A stretch of 64,000 nt of DNA. Source: Corallococcus silvisoli. Its GTDB lineage: Bacteria; Myxococcota; Myxococcia; Myxococcales; Myxococcaceae. Each line of letters begins with the position of its first letter. Position 1 is the stretch's first letter. Below the pieces are notes generated by a model. The model saw only the letters and a list, made by a program, of their open reading frames with translations. It ran no database searches and was not told the origin of the DNA. The stretch covers positions 1 through 64,000 of the forward strand of contig NZ_JAAAPJ010000016.1 in the NCBI RefSeq assembly GCF_009909145.1. The letters run 5' to 3'. A program made the translations under genes and the position numbers. This document shows, piece after piece, positions 8,428 through 17,016 of this stretch.

Positions 8428-8934
8428 CTACCCGAGCGCGTCCAGCAGCGCCGAGCGCCGGCGCTGACGCGGCAGCAGCCGGAAGTGCCTCAGCTCCCTG
8501 CGCTTCACCCGCCGCTCCAGCGCGCCGTACAGCGACAGCCGCCCCGGGCCGCGCATCAACGTCCCCAGGGCAATCGCGATGAGCGCCGCGTTGAACTCGT
8601 AGCCGCCCTTGGTGATGTCGAAGCCGTTCTTGCCGTGCACCTTCGCGATGGCCACCGCCTGCGTCACGATGACGGAGAGCGCGGTGAACCGCGTCGCGAT
8701 GCCCAGGATGGAGCTCACCCCGGCCACCAGCTCCGTGATGCCCGTGGCCAGCACCCACGGCCGCCCTGGCTTGAACCCCAGCTGCTCGAACATGCCCGAG
8801 TGCTGCTCGGTGCCCCCCTTCTTCAGCTTGGCCACGCCGTGCTGGATCATCGTCGCGCCCAGCGACAGGCGGGCAGGCAGGAGCGCGGCGGACTTCAGCA
8901 TCGACGGTCGTTCGTCCAGCATCATCACGTTCAT
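8428..8934 (-). CDS. DoxX-family membrane protein
   Basis: 168 residues. The four-helix DoxX fold is visible: ARLSLGATMIQHGVAKL, ATGITELVAGVSSILGIATRF, TALSVIVTQAVAIAKVHG, then NAALIAIALGTLMRGPGRLSL. DoxX proteins are small inner-membrane proteins, some linked to thiol/redox homeostasis. The last ~25 residues are a basic Arg-rich tail (RRVKRRELRHFRLLPRQRRR) on the cytoplasmic side. Flanked by unrelated genes; no operon evidence. Confidence 0.85.
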   Translation of the reverse strand: MNVMMLDERPSMLKSAALLPARLSLGATMIQHGVAKLKKGGTEQHSGMFEQLGFKPGRPWVLATGITELVAGVSSILGIATRFTALSVIVTQAVAIAKVHGKNGFDITKGGYEFNAALIAIALGTLMRGPGRLSLYGALERRVKRRELRHFRLLPRQRRRSALLDALG

Positions 8935-9050
8935 GGGAGCTCTCCTCGTCGGGACGCGGGCGTCCGGTGGATGAAGTGCCCCTTACGTTGTGATGCGTCC
9001 GCCCCTCCGGCCTCGACGCTCGCAAGGCACGTCGCTCGGCGGACGGGCGC

Positions 9051-9833
9051 TCAACCCCCGCCCCGCTCCGCCAGTGGCACGTCCATCAGCGCCGCCACCT
9101 CCGCGCTGTAGCCCCCCGGTCCCTCCCCATGCACGATGAGCGGCGGCCGCACCGACAGCCCCCGGTCCTGGTCCCGCAGCGCCTGCACCAGGAAGCGCGT
9201 CGCCGGGGCCTCCACCCGCGCGTGCACCGACCGCAACACCCGGGGGAACAGCCTCGCCCGCTCGAGCAGGCCCAGCACCTCCGCCAGCCGCGCCGCCGGA
9301 TACACCAGGCTCACGCCCCCACCCGGCCGCAGCGCATGCCGCGCCGCCGCGACCACCGAGGCCGCGTCGCACGCCACCTCCGACTTGGACACGGCCCGCT
9401 CCAGGTCCGGGCTCACCACGCCCGCTTCGGCCCGGCGGAACGGCGGGTTGGACACCACCTGTCCATGGGCGCCGGAGGCGAACAGCGACCGCGCCTCCCG
9501 CAGGTCCCCGAGCACCGGCCGCACCCGGCCCTCGCACCCGTTGAGCGCCACCGCGCGCGTCAGCCGCGCGTGCACCGCGGGCTGCAACTCCAACGCGTCC
9601 ACCGGCCCGGCGACGCCGAACTGCTTCACCAGCAGCAGCGACACCACGCCACTGCCCGCGCCCAGCTCCAGCACCGGGCCGGGCAGGTCCCGGCCTTCGG
9701 TGGCCGCGAAGTGCGCCAGCAGCACCGCGTCCAGCGTGAAGCGGTAGCCCGTCCGGCGCTGGAACACGCGCACGTCCGCGGTGCCAATGGAGTCCAGCGT
9801 CTCGCCGTCGTCGGGCCCCTCGGAAGCGGTCAC
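9051..9833 (-). CDS. TrmN6/YfiC-like class I SAM methyltransferase
   Basis: 260 residues from the GTG at 9833. Motif I VLELGAGSGVVSLLL binds SAM; the catalytic VSNPPF motif (N-P-P-F) is that of N6-adenine/glutamine methyltransferases such as tRNA1(Val) A37 methyltransferase TrmN6. The N-terminal RTGYRFTLDAVLLAHFA also matches that group. The GTG lies one base after the stop of the upstream ATP-grasp gene, so the two are coupled; an in-frame ATG at 9866 with a GAGGGG upstream is an alternative start. Substrate (tRNA versus protein) cannot be decided. Confidence 0.75.
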   Translation of the reverse strand: MTASEGPDDGETLDSIGTADVRVFQRRTGYRFTLDAVLLAHFAATEGRDLPGPVLELGAGSGVVSLLLVKQFGVAGPVDALELQPAVHARLTRAVALNGCEGRVRPVLGDLREARSLFASGAHGQVVSNPPFRRAEAGVVSPDLERAVSKSEVACDAASVVAAARHALRPGGGVSLVYPAARLAEVLGLLERARLFPRVLRSVHARVEAPATRFLVQALRDQDRGLSVRPPLIVHGEGPGGYSAEVAALMDVPLAERGGG

Positions 9834-9834
9834 G

Positions 9835-10788
9835 TCAGCGCGCGCCGTGCATCCGTTCGGCCACATCCAGCACGCGCCCCTCGCAGGAGACGCCGTCCAG
9901 GTGGCTGGCCTCCACCAGGCCGGTGGGGCTGGTGACGTTCACCTCGGTGAGGTAGTCGCCCAGCACGTCGATGCCCACCAGCGTCAGCCCCTTCTCCTGG
10001 AGCGCGGGCTTGAGGCGCTGGCAGATGTGCAGGTCGCGCGCGGTGATGTCCGCCTTCATCGGCTTGCCCCCCGCGGCCATGTTGCCCCGGTGGTCCGCGT
10101 CCGACGGCACGCGCAACACCGCGCCCACCGGCTCTCCGTCCACCAGGATGATGCGCTTGTCCCCCAGGCGGCTCTCCGGCACGTAGGCCTGCGCGAGGAT
10201 GGGCTCCTTCCCGCCCTGCGTCAGCAGCTCCACCATGGAGCGCGCGTTGCGGTCCCCTGGCGCGAGGAACAGGATGCCCTTGCCCCCGAACCCGTCGATG
10301 GGCTTGAGGATGGTGCCCTTCTCGTTCCCGGCGGCGAACTCCAGCACCACCGACAGCTCGCGCGTCACGCGCGTCTCCGGCATCAGGTCCGGGAAGTTCA
10401 GCGTGAAGAGCTTCTCGTTCGCGTCGCGGATGCCGGACGGGTTGTTGATGAACACCGGCGCCCGGTCCGGACACAGCTCCACCAGCTGGGTGGCGTGCAG
10501 ATAGTCCGCGTCCACCGGCGGGTCCTTGCGCAGGAACAGCACGTCCAGCTTCGACAGGGGCCGCACCTCCTCCGAGAGCACGTCGAAGTGCCGGCCCGGC
10601 TCGCGCCGCACCCGGACCCGGCGCATGCGCGCCTCCGCGCTCCGGCCGTTGAAGCGCAGCCAGCCCTGCTCGAAGTAGTAGACGTCGTGACCGCGCCGCT
10701 GGGCTTCCAGCATCAGCGAGAACGTCGTGTCGTGGTCCACCCGCACGCTCTCGAGCGGGTCCATCAGGAAGCCAAGGGAGAACGCCAT
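9835..10788 (-). CDS. gshB: Glutathione synthetase-like ATP-grasp enzyme
   Basis: 317 residues starting at MAFSLGFLMDPLESV, the characteristic GshB opening (prokaryotic glutathione synthetase N-terminal domain), followed by VLFLRKDPPVDADYLHATQLVE, INNPSGIRDANEKLF, and the ATP-grasp segments ILKPIDGFGGKGILF, QAYVPE, DKRIILVDGEPVGAVLR and the metal site GIDVLGDYLTEVNVTSPTG. It joins glycine to gamma-glutamylcysteine in the cytoplasm. No gshA is in the window. It is followed after one base by the methyltransferase gene. Confidence 0.9.
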   Translation of the reverse strand: MAFSLGFLMDPLESVRVDHDTTFSLMLEAQRRGHDVYYFEQGWLRFNGRSAEARMRRVRVRREPGRHFDVLSEEVRPLSKLDVLFLRKDPPVDADYLHATQLVELCPDRAPVFINNPSGIRDANEKLFTLNFPDLMPETRVTRELSVVLEFAAGNEKGTILKPIDGFGGKGILFLAPGDRNARSMVELLTQGGKEPILAQAYVPESRLGDKRIILVDGEPVGAVLRVPSDADHRGNMAAGGKPMKADITARDLHICQRLKPALQEKGLTLVGIDVLGDYLTEVNVTSPTGLVEASHLDGVSCEGRVLDVAERMHGAR

Positions 10789-10925
10789 GAGGGTCGCGGG
10801 CTCAGGGGGGAGAAGGGTGGGGGCGGGAGGATAACGGACACCCTCCGCCCGTGCCGCTCCTTCCCTTCTCCATCCGTCCATGCCGGAACGAAGCCCGCGC
10901 CCGACGGGGGAGGGGAGCCGCCCCC

Positions 10926-12560
10926 TCAGCGGCCAGGCAGCTCCCGGAGCTTGAGGTTGAGGCGCACGGGCTTGCCCGTCTCCACCGGCACCGCGAGCAG
11001 GCGGCGCTTGCCGTCCTCGCCCACCAGGACCAGCTCCGCCTGTCCCACCGGCAGCGCGCGCTTCACCAGCGGCGTGTGGCCCAGTGACTTGTTGTTGAGG
11101 AAGACCTCCGCGCGCTCATCCAGGAAGAGCGTCACCTCGCCGCGGGCCCGCTTGCCCCGCGTCGGCCGGGGCTCCTCGCGGTCGGAGTCCGGGTCGTGGT
11201 CCTTCGCGCTCCGGTCCTTCGCGCCCCGGTCCTTGTCCTTGTCCTTGTCCTTGTCCTTGTCCGGCTCCGCGCCGGCCGTGCCCGCCTCGGACACCGGCTC
11301 TCCGGGCGGGCGGATGGGGATGGCGACCATGGCACTGGGGTTCACCGGGAGGGGCGCCTCCTCGGCTTCGATCAACTGGACGAGCCGGAACGCCCCATAG
11401 GCGACGCCCAGCAGCAGCGACAGCGACAGCAGGGCCCACACGACGCCCAGCTTCGAGCGCTTCACCGGGGGCGCGGTGTCCTCGCTGGTGGGGTCTTCCG
11501 CGCGCAGCCGGGCGATCTCCGCCTTCTTGCGCGCCTCCACGACGCTCAGCGCGGTCGCCTTGCGCTCCGGCAGGTAGGGGCCGTCATCCTTCTGGAGGGC
11601 CCGCTTCGCCGACGCCAGCACCTGGCTGCTCGTCGTCACGTCCGCGCTCTCCAGCAGCGAGCGCGTGGCGGCCATGCGCTCCGCGAACAGGCCCTTCATC
11701 AGGGCCGCGCGCTGCTCGGCGTCCATCAGCTTGCCGCCCGCCGCCTTCTCGATGGCGCGCGCCATGTCCCGGCCGGACGCGTAGCGGCGGTCCACGTTGC
11801 GCTCCAGCGCGCGCATCACCACGCGGGAGATGTCCTCGGACACGTGCGGCAGCAGCACCGACGGCCACGGGATGGAGTCCTCGAGGATCTTCACCATCTC
11901 GTCGCGCTCGGTCTTCCCGGCGAACAGCCGCTCGCCGGTGATGAGCTCGTGCATCACCACGCCCACGGAGAACAGGTCGCTCCTGCCATCCAGCGGATCG
12001 CCGCGCACCTGCTCCGGGGACATGTACCCGGTGGTGCCCTTCACCGTGCCGACGCTGGTGCGCTCCAGGCTGTTCTTCGCCTTGGCGATGCCGAAGTCGA
12101 GCAGCTTCACGGTGCCGTCGTACGTCACCATGATGTTCTTCTGCGCCACGTCGCGGTGGATGACGGGGCTGGCCTCGCCGCCGGGGGACGTGAAGGTGTG
12201 CGCGTAGTGCAGCGCCAGGCAGACGTCGCGCGCCACCGACAGCGTGAACGCCAGGGGCACCGGCTGGCGCTTCTTCAGGCACGCGCTGGTCACCTGGTTG
12301 AGGTTCTGCCCGCCGATGAACTCCATGGCCAGGTAGAGCCCGTCGTCCTCCTCCCCCAGGTCGAACACCTGCGCGATGTTCGGGTGGTTGAAGGCCGCGG
12401 TGATGCGCGCTTCGTCCAGGAACATGCGGACGAACTGATCATTGGAGCGCGCGTCCGGGAGGATGCGCTTGATGACCACGTACTTGCGAAAGCCGCCCGG
12501 GCCCGACGTGTAGCCCAGGAACAGCTCCGCCATGCCGCCCACGGTCAGCTGCGTGAGCAC
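10926..12560 (-). CDS. Membrane-anchored Ser/Thr protein kinase with PEGA-like ectodomain
   Basis: 544 residues from the GTG at 12560. Kinase motifs: VVIKRILPD lysine, HRDVAQKN catalytic loop, LLDFGIAK magnesium loop, GYMSPEQ activation segment; one membrane helix (LGVVWALLSLSLLLGVAYGAF) near residue 375; a highly charged Asp/Lys linker; and a C-terminal PEGA-like domain (VFLNNKSLGHTPLVKRALPVG). The first beta strand of the kinase fold is normally preceded by GKYE, which here is encoded in frame just upstream of the only standard start codon, so the true start may be a non-standard codon such as CTG at 12614. It is a Myxococcus-type signalling kinase; target unknown. Confidence 0.85.
   Translation of the reverse strand: MLTQLTVGGMAELFLGYTSGPGGFRKYVVIKRILPDARSNDQFVRMFLDEARITAAFNHPNIAQVFDLGEEDDGLYLAMEFIGGQNLNQVTSACLKKRQPVPLAFTLSVARDVCLALHYAHTFTSPGGEASPVIHRDVAQKNIMVTYDGTVKLLDFGIAKAKNSLERTSVGTVKGTTGYMSPEQVRGDPLDGRSDLFSVGVVMHELITGERLFAGKTERDEMVKILEDSIPWPSVLLPHVSEDISRVVMRALERNVDRRYASGRDMARAIEKAAGGKLMDAEQRAALMKGLFAERMAATRSLLESADVTTSSQVLASAKRALQKDDGPYLPERKATALSVVEARKKAEIARLRAEDPTSEDTAPPVKRSKLGVVWALLSLSLLLGVAYGAFRLVQLIEAEEAPLPVNPSAMVAIPIRPPGEPVSEAGTAGAEPDKDKDKDKDKDRGAKDRSAKDHDPDSDREEPRPTRGKRARGEVTLFLDERAEVFLNNKSLGHTPLVKRALPVGQAELVLVGEDGKRRLLAVPVETGKPVRLNLKLRELPGR
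11230..11259. repeat. Hexanucleotide repeat (TCCTTG x5) in kinase linker
   Basis: Five exact tandem copies of TCCTTG, read on the minus strand as alternating Asp-Lys codons, flanked by degenerate copies. It lies in the extracytoplasmic linker of the kinase gene. Unit length is a multiple of three, so slippage would lengthen or shorten the charged linker without frameshift. Confidence 0.85.
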
Positions 12561-12986
12561 CTCGTACTTCCCGATGCGCTCGCCCCGATGGAAGTCGATG
12601 AGCTCATCCTCCAGCGCCCCCTGGTGGCGCCCGCGTCGTGAGAAAGCCGGAGCGGACCATAACAGGGCTGTTGCAACGGGGGACCTTCATCCCGGTCCCG
12701 GCCCGCGAGGGGTGGGCTCGCATGCCCCCCAGGTCCCTGTGGATCACCTGTGGATGGCTGGGAGCGGCCTGTGGAAAACCGGTGGCACGGAAGCGACGCT
12801 GTGGATGCCCGGGGGAAACCGGCAACTTGCCCACATGTAGCAGATCGCCGATTCCTTCATGAATCCGCGCGCTTGCTGACTTGTCCCCAACTCCGCGCCG
12901 CCTACTGCTTCCACCAGTTGATCAATACTCCAAATAGACTGGTGAAGAAGATGGGTCCGGCGCACAGGTGGGAAACGCCGGCCCTG
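12561..12986. other. Intergenic stretch upstream of the kinase gene
   Basis: 426 bases between two minus-strand genes. I find no convincing coding region. It contains in-frame kinase-like codons up to about 12614, a cluster of four DnaA-box-like 9-mers (12738-12808), and a locally AT-richer segment around 12910-12950. Promoters for the kinase gene must lie here but no clear -35/-10 pair is recognisable. Confidence 0.5.
12738..12808 (-). promoter_or_regulatory. Cluster of four DnaA-box-like 9-mers
   Basis: On the plus strand: TGTGGATCA (12738), TGTGGATGG (12749), TGTGGAAAA (12770) and TGTGGATGC (12800). Read on the minus strand these are TGATCCACA, CCATCCACA, TTTTCCACA and GCATCCACA, with one or two mismatches to the consensus TTATCCACA. 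All point the same way, and their starts are 11, 21 and 30 bases apart, close to whole helical turns. Function (DnaA binding, titration or regulation) is inferred. Confidence 0.45.
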
Positions 12987-13313
12987 CTACAGGAGCGTCG
13001 CGCGCAACCGGTCCAGCAGCCCGGGCAGGTCTTCCAGCAGCCGCCGGTCCAGGTCCTCCAGCGCGGCGCGGAACATGACCAGGTCCTCCGGCTCCCGCTC
13101 CGCGGACACCATGCGGTGCAGGCCGCGCAGGCGCTGGTTGCGCTGGACCAGGCGGGCCAGGGTGTCCTCCAGCTCCTCGGCCAGGGCGGCGTCCAGGCGC
13201 AGTTCCTGCCCCACCAGCTCCCGGAGCTGCTCGACGCGGTAGGTGAGCTCCCAGCTCTCCTCGTAGCCCGCGCGCCGGGGCAGCATCTGCCCGAACGTCC
13301 ACCGCTCGCTCAC
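12987..13313 (-). CDS. Hypothetical helical protein
   Basis: 108 residues, almost entirely amphipathic helix rich in Leu, Arg and Glu (VEQLRELVGQELRLDAALAEEL, RRLLEDLPGLLDRLRATLL), probably a coiled coil. No recognised family. It starts 7 bases after the stop of the small gene at 13321-13611 and is therefore the second gene of a two-gene operon. Confidence 0.65.
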   Translation of the reverse strand: MSERWTFGQMLPRRAGYEESWELTYRVEQLRELVGQELRLDAALAEELEDTLARLVQRNQRLRGLHRMVSAEREPEDLVMFRAALEDLDRRLLEDLPGLLDRLRATLL

Positions 13314-13320
13314 GCGCCCT

Positions 13321-13611
13321 CTAGTGCGGCCGGGGCCGGGTGAGGCCCGTCAGGGACAGCCGGGTGCGCGTCGGGTCCAGCTCCACGTGCATCCGGCAGT
13401 CCGCCACGTCCAGGCGCAGGGTGTAGGGAGGGCAGGGCGTCCGGCCCGGGTGCTCCTGGCAGGCGCGGGCGCCCAGGCGGAACAGCTCCGCCAGCACCGC
13501 GCGCCGCACGCCCTCCGGCAGCCCGTCCACGGTGGACTGCACGCCCCGGGCGATGAGCACCGTGAACGCCTGCAATCCCGGAGAAACTCTGGAGGGGCCG
13601 GCCAGGGTCAT
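13321..13611 (-). CDS. Hypothetical small protein
   Basis: 96 residues from the ATG at 13611, which has AAAGG upstream. It has a mixed alpha/beta composition with three cysteines (one in ACQEH, one in TPCPPY, one in DCRMH) and a C-terminal beta-rich LDVADCRMHVELDPTRTRLSL. Unrecognised family. It is the first gene of a pair with the helical protein at 12987-13313 and is divergent from the Cys-rich lipoprotein gene at 13801. Confidence 0.6.
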   Translation of the reverse strand: MTLAGPSRVSPGLQAFTVLIARGVQSTVDGLPEGVRRAVLAELFRLGARACQEHPGRTPCPPYTLRLDVADCRMHVELDPTRTRLSLTGLTRPRPH

Positions 13612-13800
13612 GTCCGCGCCTTTTGCCAGAACCGTACCTTGCAACAGGCCTGTGTTTCCGGGCGGTTGGAGGAACCCAAAGCCCTTGGGGCTGAAAAAAA
13701 CTCCGGCCCGGAAGTGCCCAATCCGGAAACCCCGGGGGGTGGGGTGCCGTGGGTCGGAGGAGTGAAGAGGGGTGGTATAGGCGGAAGGCAGGAGGCACGG

Positions 13801-15984
13801 ATGGCGCTCGCGTGGACGCTGGGCAGTGGGGCTGGGGCTTCCAGGAAGGCCCTGGCGACGGCCCTGGCGGCCTTCCTGGCGCTTCTGGGGGCCTGCCGGG
13901 AGCAACCCCCGCTGACGGGCGCCCGGAGCCTCCTGCGGGTCTCCCAGGAGGCCGTGGCGTTCCCGGCCAGCTACCCCCGGGTGGAGCGGGTGATGGAGGT
14001 CCGGGTGGTGAACGCGGGCCGGACGACGCTGGACGTGGAGTGGACGGGGCTGGCGGCGCCGTTCGTGGCGGAGGGGCTGCCCGCGCGGATGGCGCCGGGG
14101 GAGGTGCCGGTGCGGCTCTTCTACCGGCCGGAGGCGACGGGCGTGCTGACGGCCACGCTGACGGGGCGGGCGCCTGGGGGCGGGGAGGTGCGCGTGGAGC
14201 TGCGGGGGGAGGCGAACCCCCTGCCGGACTGCCCCACGCCGGTGGCCTGCCACACGTCCACGTTCGACGTGGTGACGGAGTCCTGCGTGGAGGCGCGGCT
14301 GCCGGATGGCACGGCGTGCGACCCGGGCAACGCGTGCCTCCGGGACGCCACGTGCACGGCGGGGCTGTGCAAGGGCGTGGAGCGCGTCTGCGACGACGGC
14401 GACGCGTGCACCACGGACGTGTGCAACCCGCTGGACGGCTGCACGTCCGTGCCGGCGCCGCCGTGTCCTGGGGACGGGAAGTGCCAGGTGGGCACGTGCG
14501 ACCCGAAGGTGGGGTGCACGCTGGCGAAGGCGCCGGATGGCACCTTCTGCGGCCCCGAGCGCGGCTGCGATGCCGCGGACGTGTGCCTGGACGGGGCGTG
14601 CCAGCGGAGGGATCCGCCGGACAACTTCATCTGCGCGCCCGCCAGCCCCTGCCAGGGGGTGGGCAGGTGCAAGGGGCCCGTGTGCGAGCGCCCCCCCGCG
14701 ACGGCGCTGAGGCCCGACTGGACCTACGACGCGGCCTCCAACGGCGAGGCGCTGCACGACCTGCTGGTGGGCCCCACGGGGGACGTGACGCTGGTGGGCT
14801 TCTTCGTGCCGGCGCTGATGGACGCGGCGGGCCCGCTGCCGGTGCGCGCGAGCGTGGCCGGGCGGCGCTGCATGCTGTGGAACGACCGGCTGTTGTGCAT
14901 GGACCAGCCGGCCTCCGGGCAGGTGTCGCTGCTGGACCGGGCGACGGGGGCGCCGCGGTGGACGTTCGACCTGGCCACGGCGCGGCCGGACTTCGCGCAG
15001 GGGCTGACGACGCTGTTCATGGCGCGGCTGGGGGTGATGCAGCCGGACCGGCTGGCGGCGCTCTTCGAGGCCTATCCGCCCGGCGCCTCGCGCGACACGC
15101 TGTGCCGGAGGTACTTCCTGGTGGTGTTGGATGCCTTTGGCGGGATGGTGTCCGCGCAGGCGTTGCAGGATCCGCTGCTCGCTGAGTGCAACCACCCGCA
15201 CCCGTACGGCGTGGCGTCCGACGCGGCGGGGGACCTGTACCTGGCGTTCGGGCCCACGCAGAACGTGGGGGCGCCGCTGTATCCGGGGGCGCCCACGCTG
15301 CTGATGGCGTTCTCGTCGGACGGGGTGCCGCGCTGGCGCAAGACGGAGGCCTTCGCCGCGGGGGAGCTGGCCCTGGTGAACGGGCTGCTGCTCAACGAAC
15401 GCTCCGCGCAGGCGCTGAGCACGAAGGACGGGCAGCCGGTGGGCTCGCGGCCCTTCCCCCAGGCGCTGGGCCGCGCGGTGGCGACCTCCGGGCACCTCAT
15501 CCCGTCTCCCTCGGAGGACGACACCGTCGGGGAGTGGCGGCTGGAGGGCTACGGGCTGCCGGGGCTGGAGCCGGCCTGGACGTATTCGTTCCAGGGCGGG
15601 TCGGGGCCGGTGTCGCCGGAGGTGCGGCTGGCGAGCTGGGCGTCGTGGCCGGGGCTGCCGCCGGAGACGGTGGTGGTGGGCACGGGCCTGGACGCGCGGG
15701 GCGCCATGCTGTTCGCGGTGAGCGCGCGCGACGGCCGCGAGGTGTTCCAGTGCCCGGTGTCGAACGCGGCGACGCCCGCGCAGTTCCTGGAGCTGGGGCC
15801 GGACAGCCTGGTGCTGATGGACGGGGCGACGACGTGCGGCGACTGCGATCCACCCTTCGCGTACAGCCAGGCGCGCTTCCGGCGCTTCCCCATCCCCGGC
15901 CTGAAGCCCGCGGAGGAACCCTGGCCCGGAACGTTCGGCGGGCCAGGGCACGACCATCACGAGGACCCGGTGCGCGGGCGCTGA
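13801..15984 (+). CDS. Cys-rich lipoprotein with beta-propeller-like region
   Basis: 727 residues; AGGAGG precedes the ATG. A lipoprotein signal ends at LLGAC (Cys32). Residues ~50-145 look like an Ig-like/ASH-type beta domain (VMEVRVVNAGRTTLDVEW). Residues ~150-300 hold many cysteines in repeated patterns such as CDDGDACTTDVCN and CPGDGKCQVGTCD, a disulfide-rich array common in myxobacterial secreted proteins. The remainder has repeating Trp/Gly strands resembling a PQQ-type propeller (DRATGAPRWTFDLAT). It ends in a His-containing tail. It should sit on the outer membrane; ligand unknown. It converges on the next gene with 4 bases between stops. Confidence 0.7.
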   Translation: MALAWTLGSGAGASRKALATALAAFLALLGACREQPPLTGARSLLRVSQEAVAFPASYPRVERVMEVRVVNAGRTTLDVEWTGLAAPFVAEGLPARMAPGEVPVRLFYRPEATGVLTATLTGRAPGGGEVRVELRGEANPLPDCPTPVACHTSTFDVVTESCVEARLPDGTACDPGNACLRDATCTAGLCKGVERVCDDGDACTTDVCNPLDGCTSVPAPPCPGDGKCQVGTCDPKVGCTLAKAPDGTFCGPERGCDAADVCLDGACQRRDPPDNFICAPASPCQGVGRCKGPVCERPPATALRPDWTYDAASNGEALHDLLVGPTGDVTLVGFFVPALMDAAGPLPVRASVAGRRCMLWNDRLLCMDQPASGQVSLLDRATGAPRWTFDLATARPDFAQGLTTLFMARLGVMQPDRLAALFEAYPPGASRDTLCRRYFLVVLDAFGGMVSAQALQDPLLAECNHPHPYGVASDAAGDLYLAFGPTQNVGAPLYPGAPTLLMAFSSDGVPRWRKTEAFAAGELALVNGLLLNERSAQALSTKDGQPVGSRPFPQALGRAVATSGHLIPSPSEDDTVGEWRLEGYGLPGLEPAWTYSFQGGSGPVSPEVRLASWASWPGLPPETVVVGTGLDARGAMLFAVSARDGREVFQCPVSNAATPAQFLELGPDSLVLMDGATTCGDCDPPFAYSQARFRRFPIPGLKPAEEPWPGTFGGPGHDHHEDPVRGR

Positions 15985-15988
15985 GGCC

Positions 15989-16930
15989 TCACGGCGTCAG
16001 CGCGGTCCAGTCGCTGTTGGGCACGGACACCTGGAAGTTGTACGTGCCGTTGGTCCAGCACAGGCCGTAGGGCCCCAGCTGGGTGCTGTTGCTGGGGCTC
16101 AACGCGGGCCACGCGCTCACGGTGTAGATCTGGAGATTGGACGCACGGATGCGCGGGAACGCGGGGCAGCGCTGCGCCACGTCCATCAGGTAGTGCGACT
16201 CCCACATGGTCCAGCCGTTGGTGAAGCCGGACGAGCCGCAGATCGGGGTCAGCTTCTCCTCCCAGAGCCCCAGGTTGAAGTTGTAGAGCACGCCGTGCGA
16301 GCAGCCGCTGCCGTCCTTGTAGGCCTCCGTGAAGTAGCGGTCCTCTCCGTCGAAGAGGCGCACGTACTTGTCCTTCCACGCCGCGTCCATGTACTCGAAG
16401 GTCTGCCAGCCGGTGGCGCCGTCGATGCCGCAGTGGTCCCAGAAGCCGTGCGCGTGCGCCGTCGTCGCCATCCCCGAATAGCGCCAGTGCGCCGTCACCG
16501 TCTCCACGCACCCGTTGCCCGCCGGCATGTGGGTGGGCGCGTAGAGGGTCGTGCCGATGGCGTTGTCCGGAATGACCAGGTCCGTCTGCGCGTCGTTCGC
16601 CGCGAAGATGCCCTGGCCTTGATTCACCCAGAAGCCCCGGTCCCCGGAGCCCGGGAAGATGTCCGGGATGGGGTCGCGCGGGCGGGGCCGGCTGGAGCGC
16701 TCCGGCAGCCGCGCCGCCGCGCCCTTCAGCACCTCGTTCACCTGCGGCTGGGTGTTGGGATGCGCCCGGCCGTGCACCGCTTCGTCGAAGGGCTCCGGCG
16801 CCGCGCTCAACGCCTGCCCTGGCGGCACCGGCACGCCATACGGAAGGTGGGGCACCGCCTCCTCCGCCAGCACCGGCGCGCACAGGAGCCCTGCCACCAC
16901 CGCCACGGCCTTCCAAGACGTTCCACGCAT
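15989..16930 (-). CDS. Secreted protein of unknown function
   Basis: 313 residues with a clear Sec signal peptide (VAVVAGLLCAPVLAEE, cleavage near residue 22). The mature part has conserved-looking aromatic and Cys residues (GNGCVETVTAHWRYSG, HGFWDHCGIDG, YKDGSGCSHG, PICGSSG), suggesting a disulfide-stabilised beta fold; I do not recognise the family. AGAGGGA precedes the ATG. The upstream 86 bases are strikingly AT-rich for this genome and probably carry the promoter. Could be a secreted hydrolase or adhesin, but nothing in the sequence decides it. Confidence 0.65.
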   Translation of the reverse strand: MRGTSWKAVAVVAGLLCAPVLAEEAVPHLPYGVPVPPGQALSAAPEPFDEAVHGRAHPNTQPQVNEVLKGAAARLPERSSRPRPRDPIPDIFPGSGDRGFWVNQGQGIFAANDAQTDLVIPDNAIGTTLYAPTHMPAGNGCVETVTAHWRYSGMATTAHAHGFWDHCGIDGATGWQTFEYMDAAWKDKYVRLFDGEDRYFTEAYKDGSGCSHGVLYNFNLGLWEEKLTPICGSSGFTNGWTMWESHYLMDVAQRCPAFPRIRASNLQIYTVSAWPALSPSNSTQLGPYGLCWTNGTYNFQVSVPNSDWTALTP

Positions 16931-17016
16931 GCGTGTCCCTCTTTTTCCGGAGTTGAGAGGGATTAAAGCAGAATAGAATGTAAGTGATGTAAAATATGTT
17001 TAACGTTTGGTGTTGG

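Noticed and set aside
12738..12808. Chromosomal origin of replication
   Set aside because: Only four imperfect boxes, no DNA-unwinding AT-rich region of the needed size, and no dnaA, dnaN or rpmH nearby; reported only as a DnaA-box-like cluster.
13655..13712. Intrinsic terminator near AGCCCTTGGGGCT followed by A-run
   Set aside because: The A-run is on the wrong side for the plus strand and on the minus strand the T-run precedes the stem, so neither direction gives stem then U-tract.
13321..15960. Open frame of 879 codons antisense to the Cys-rich lipoprotein
   Set aside because: Low-complexity Arg/His/Gln product with no family; only its last 96 codons (13321-13611) have protein character and a ribosome site.
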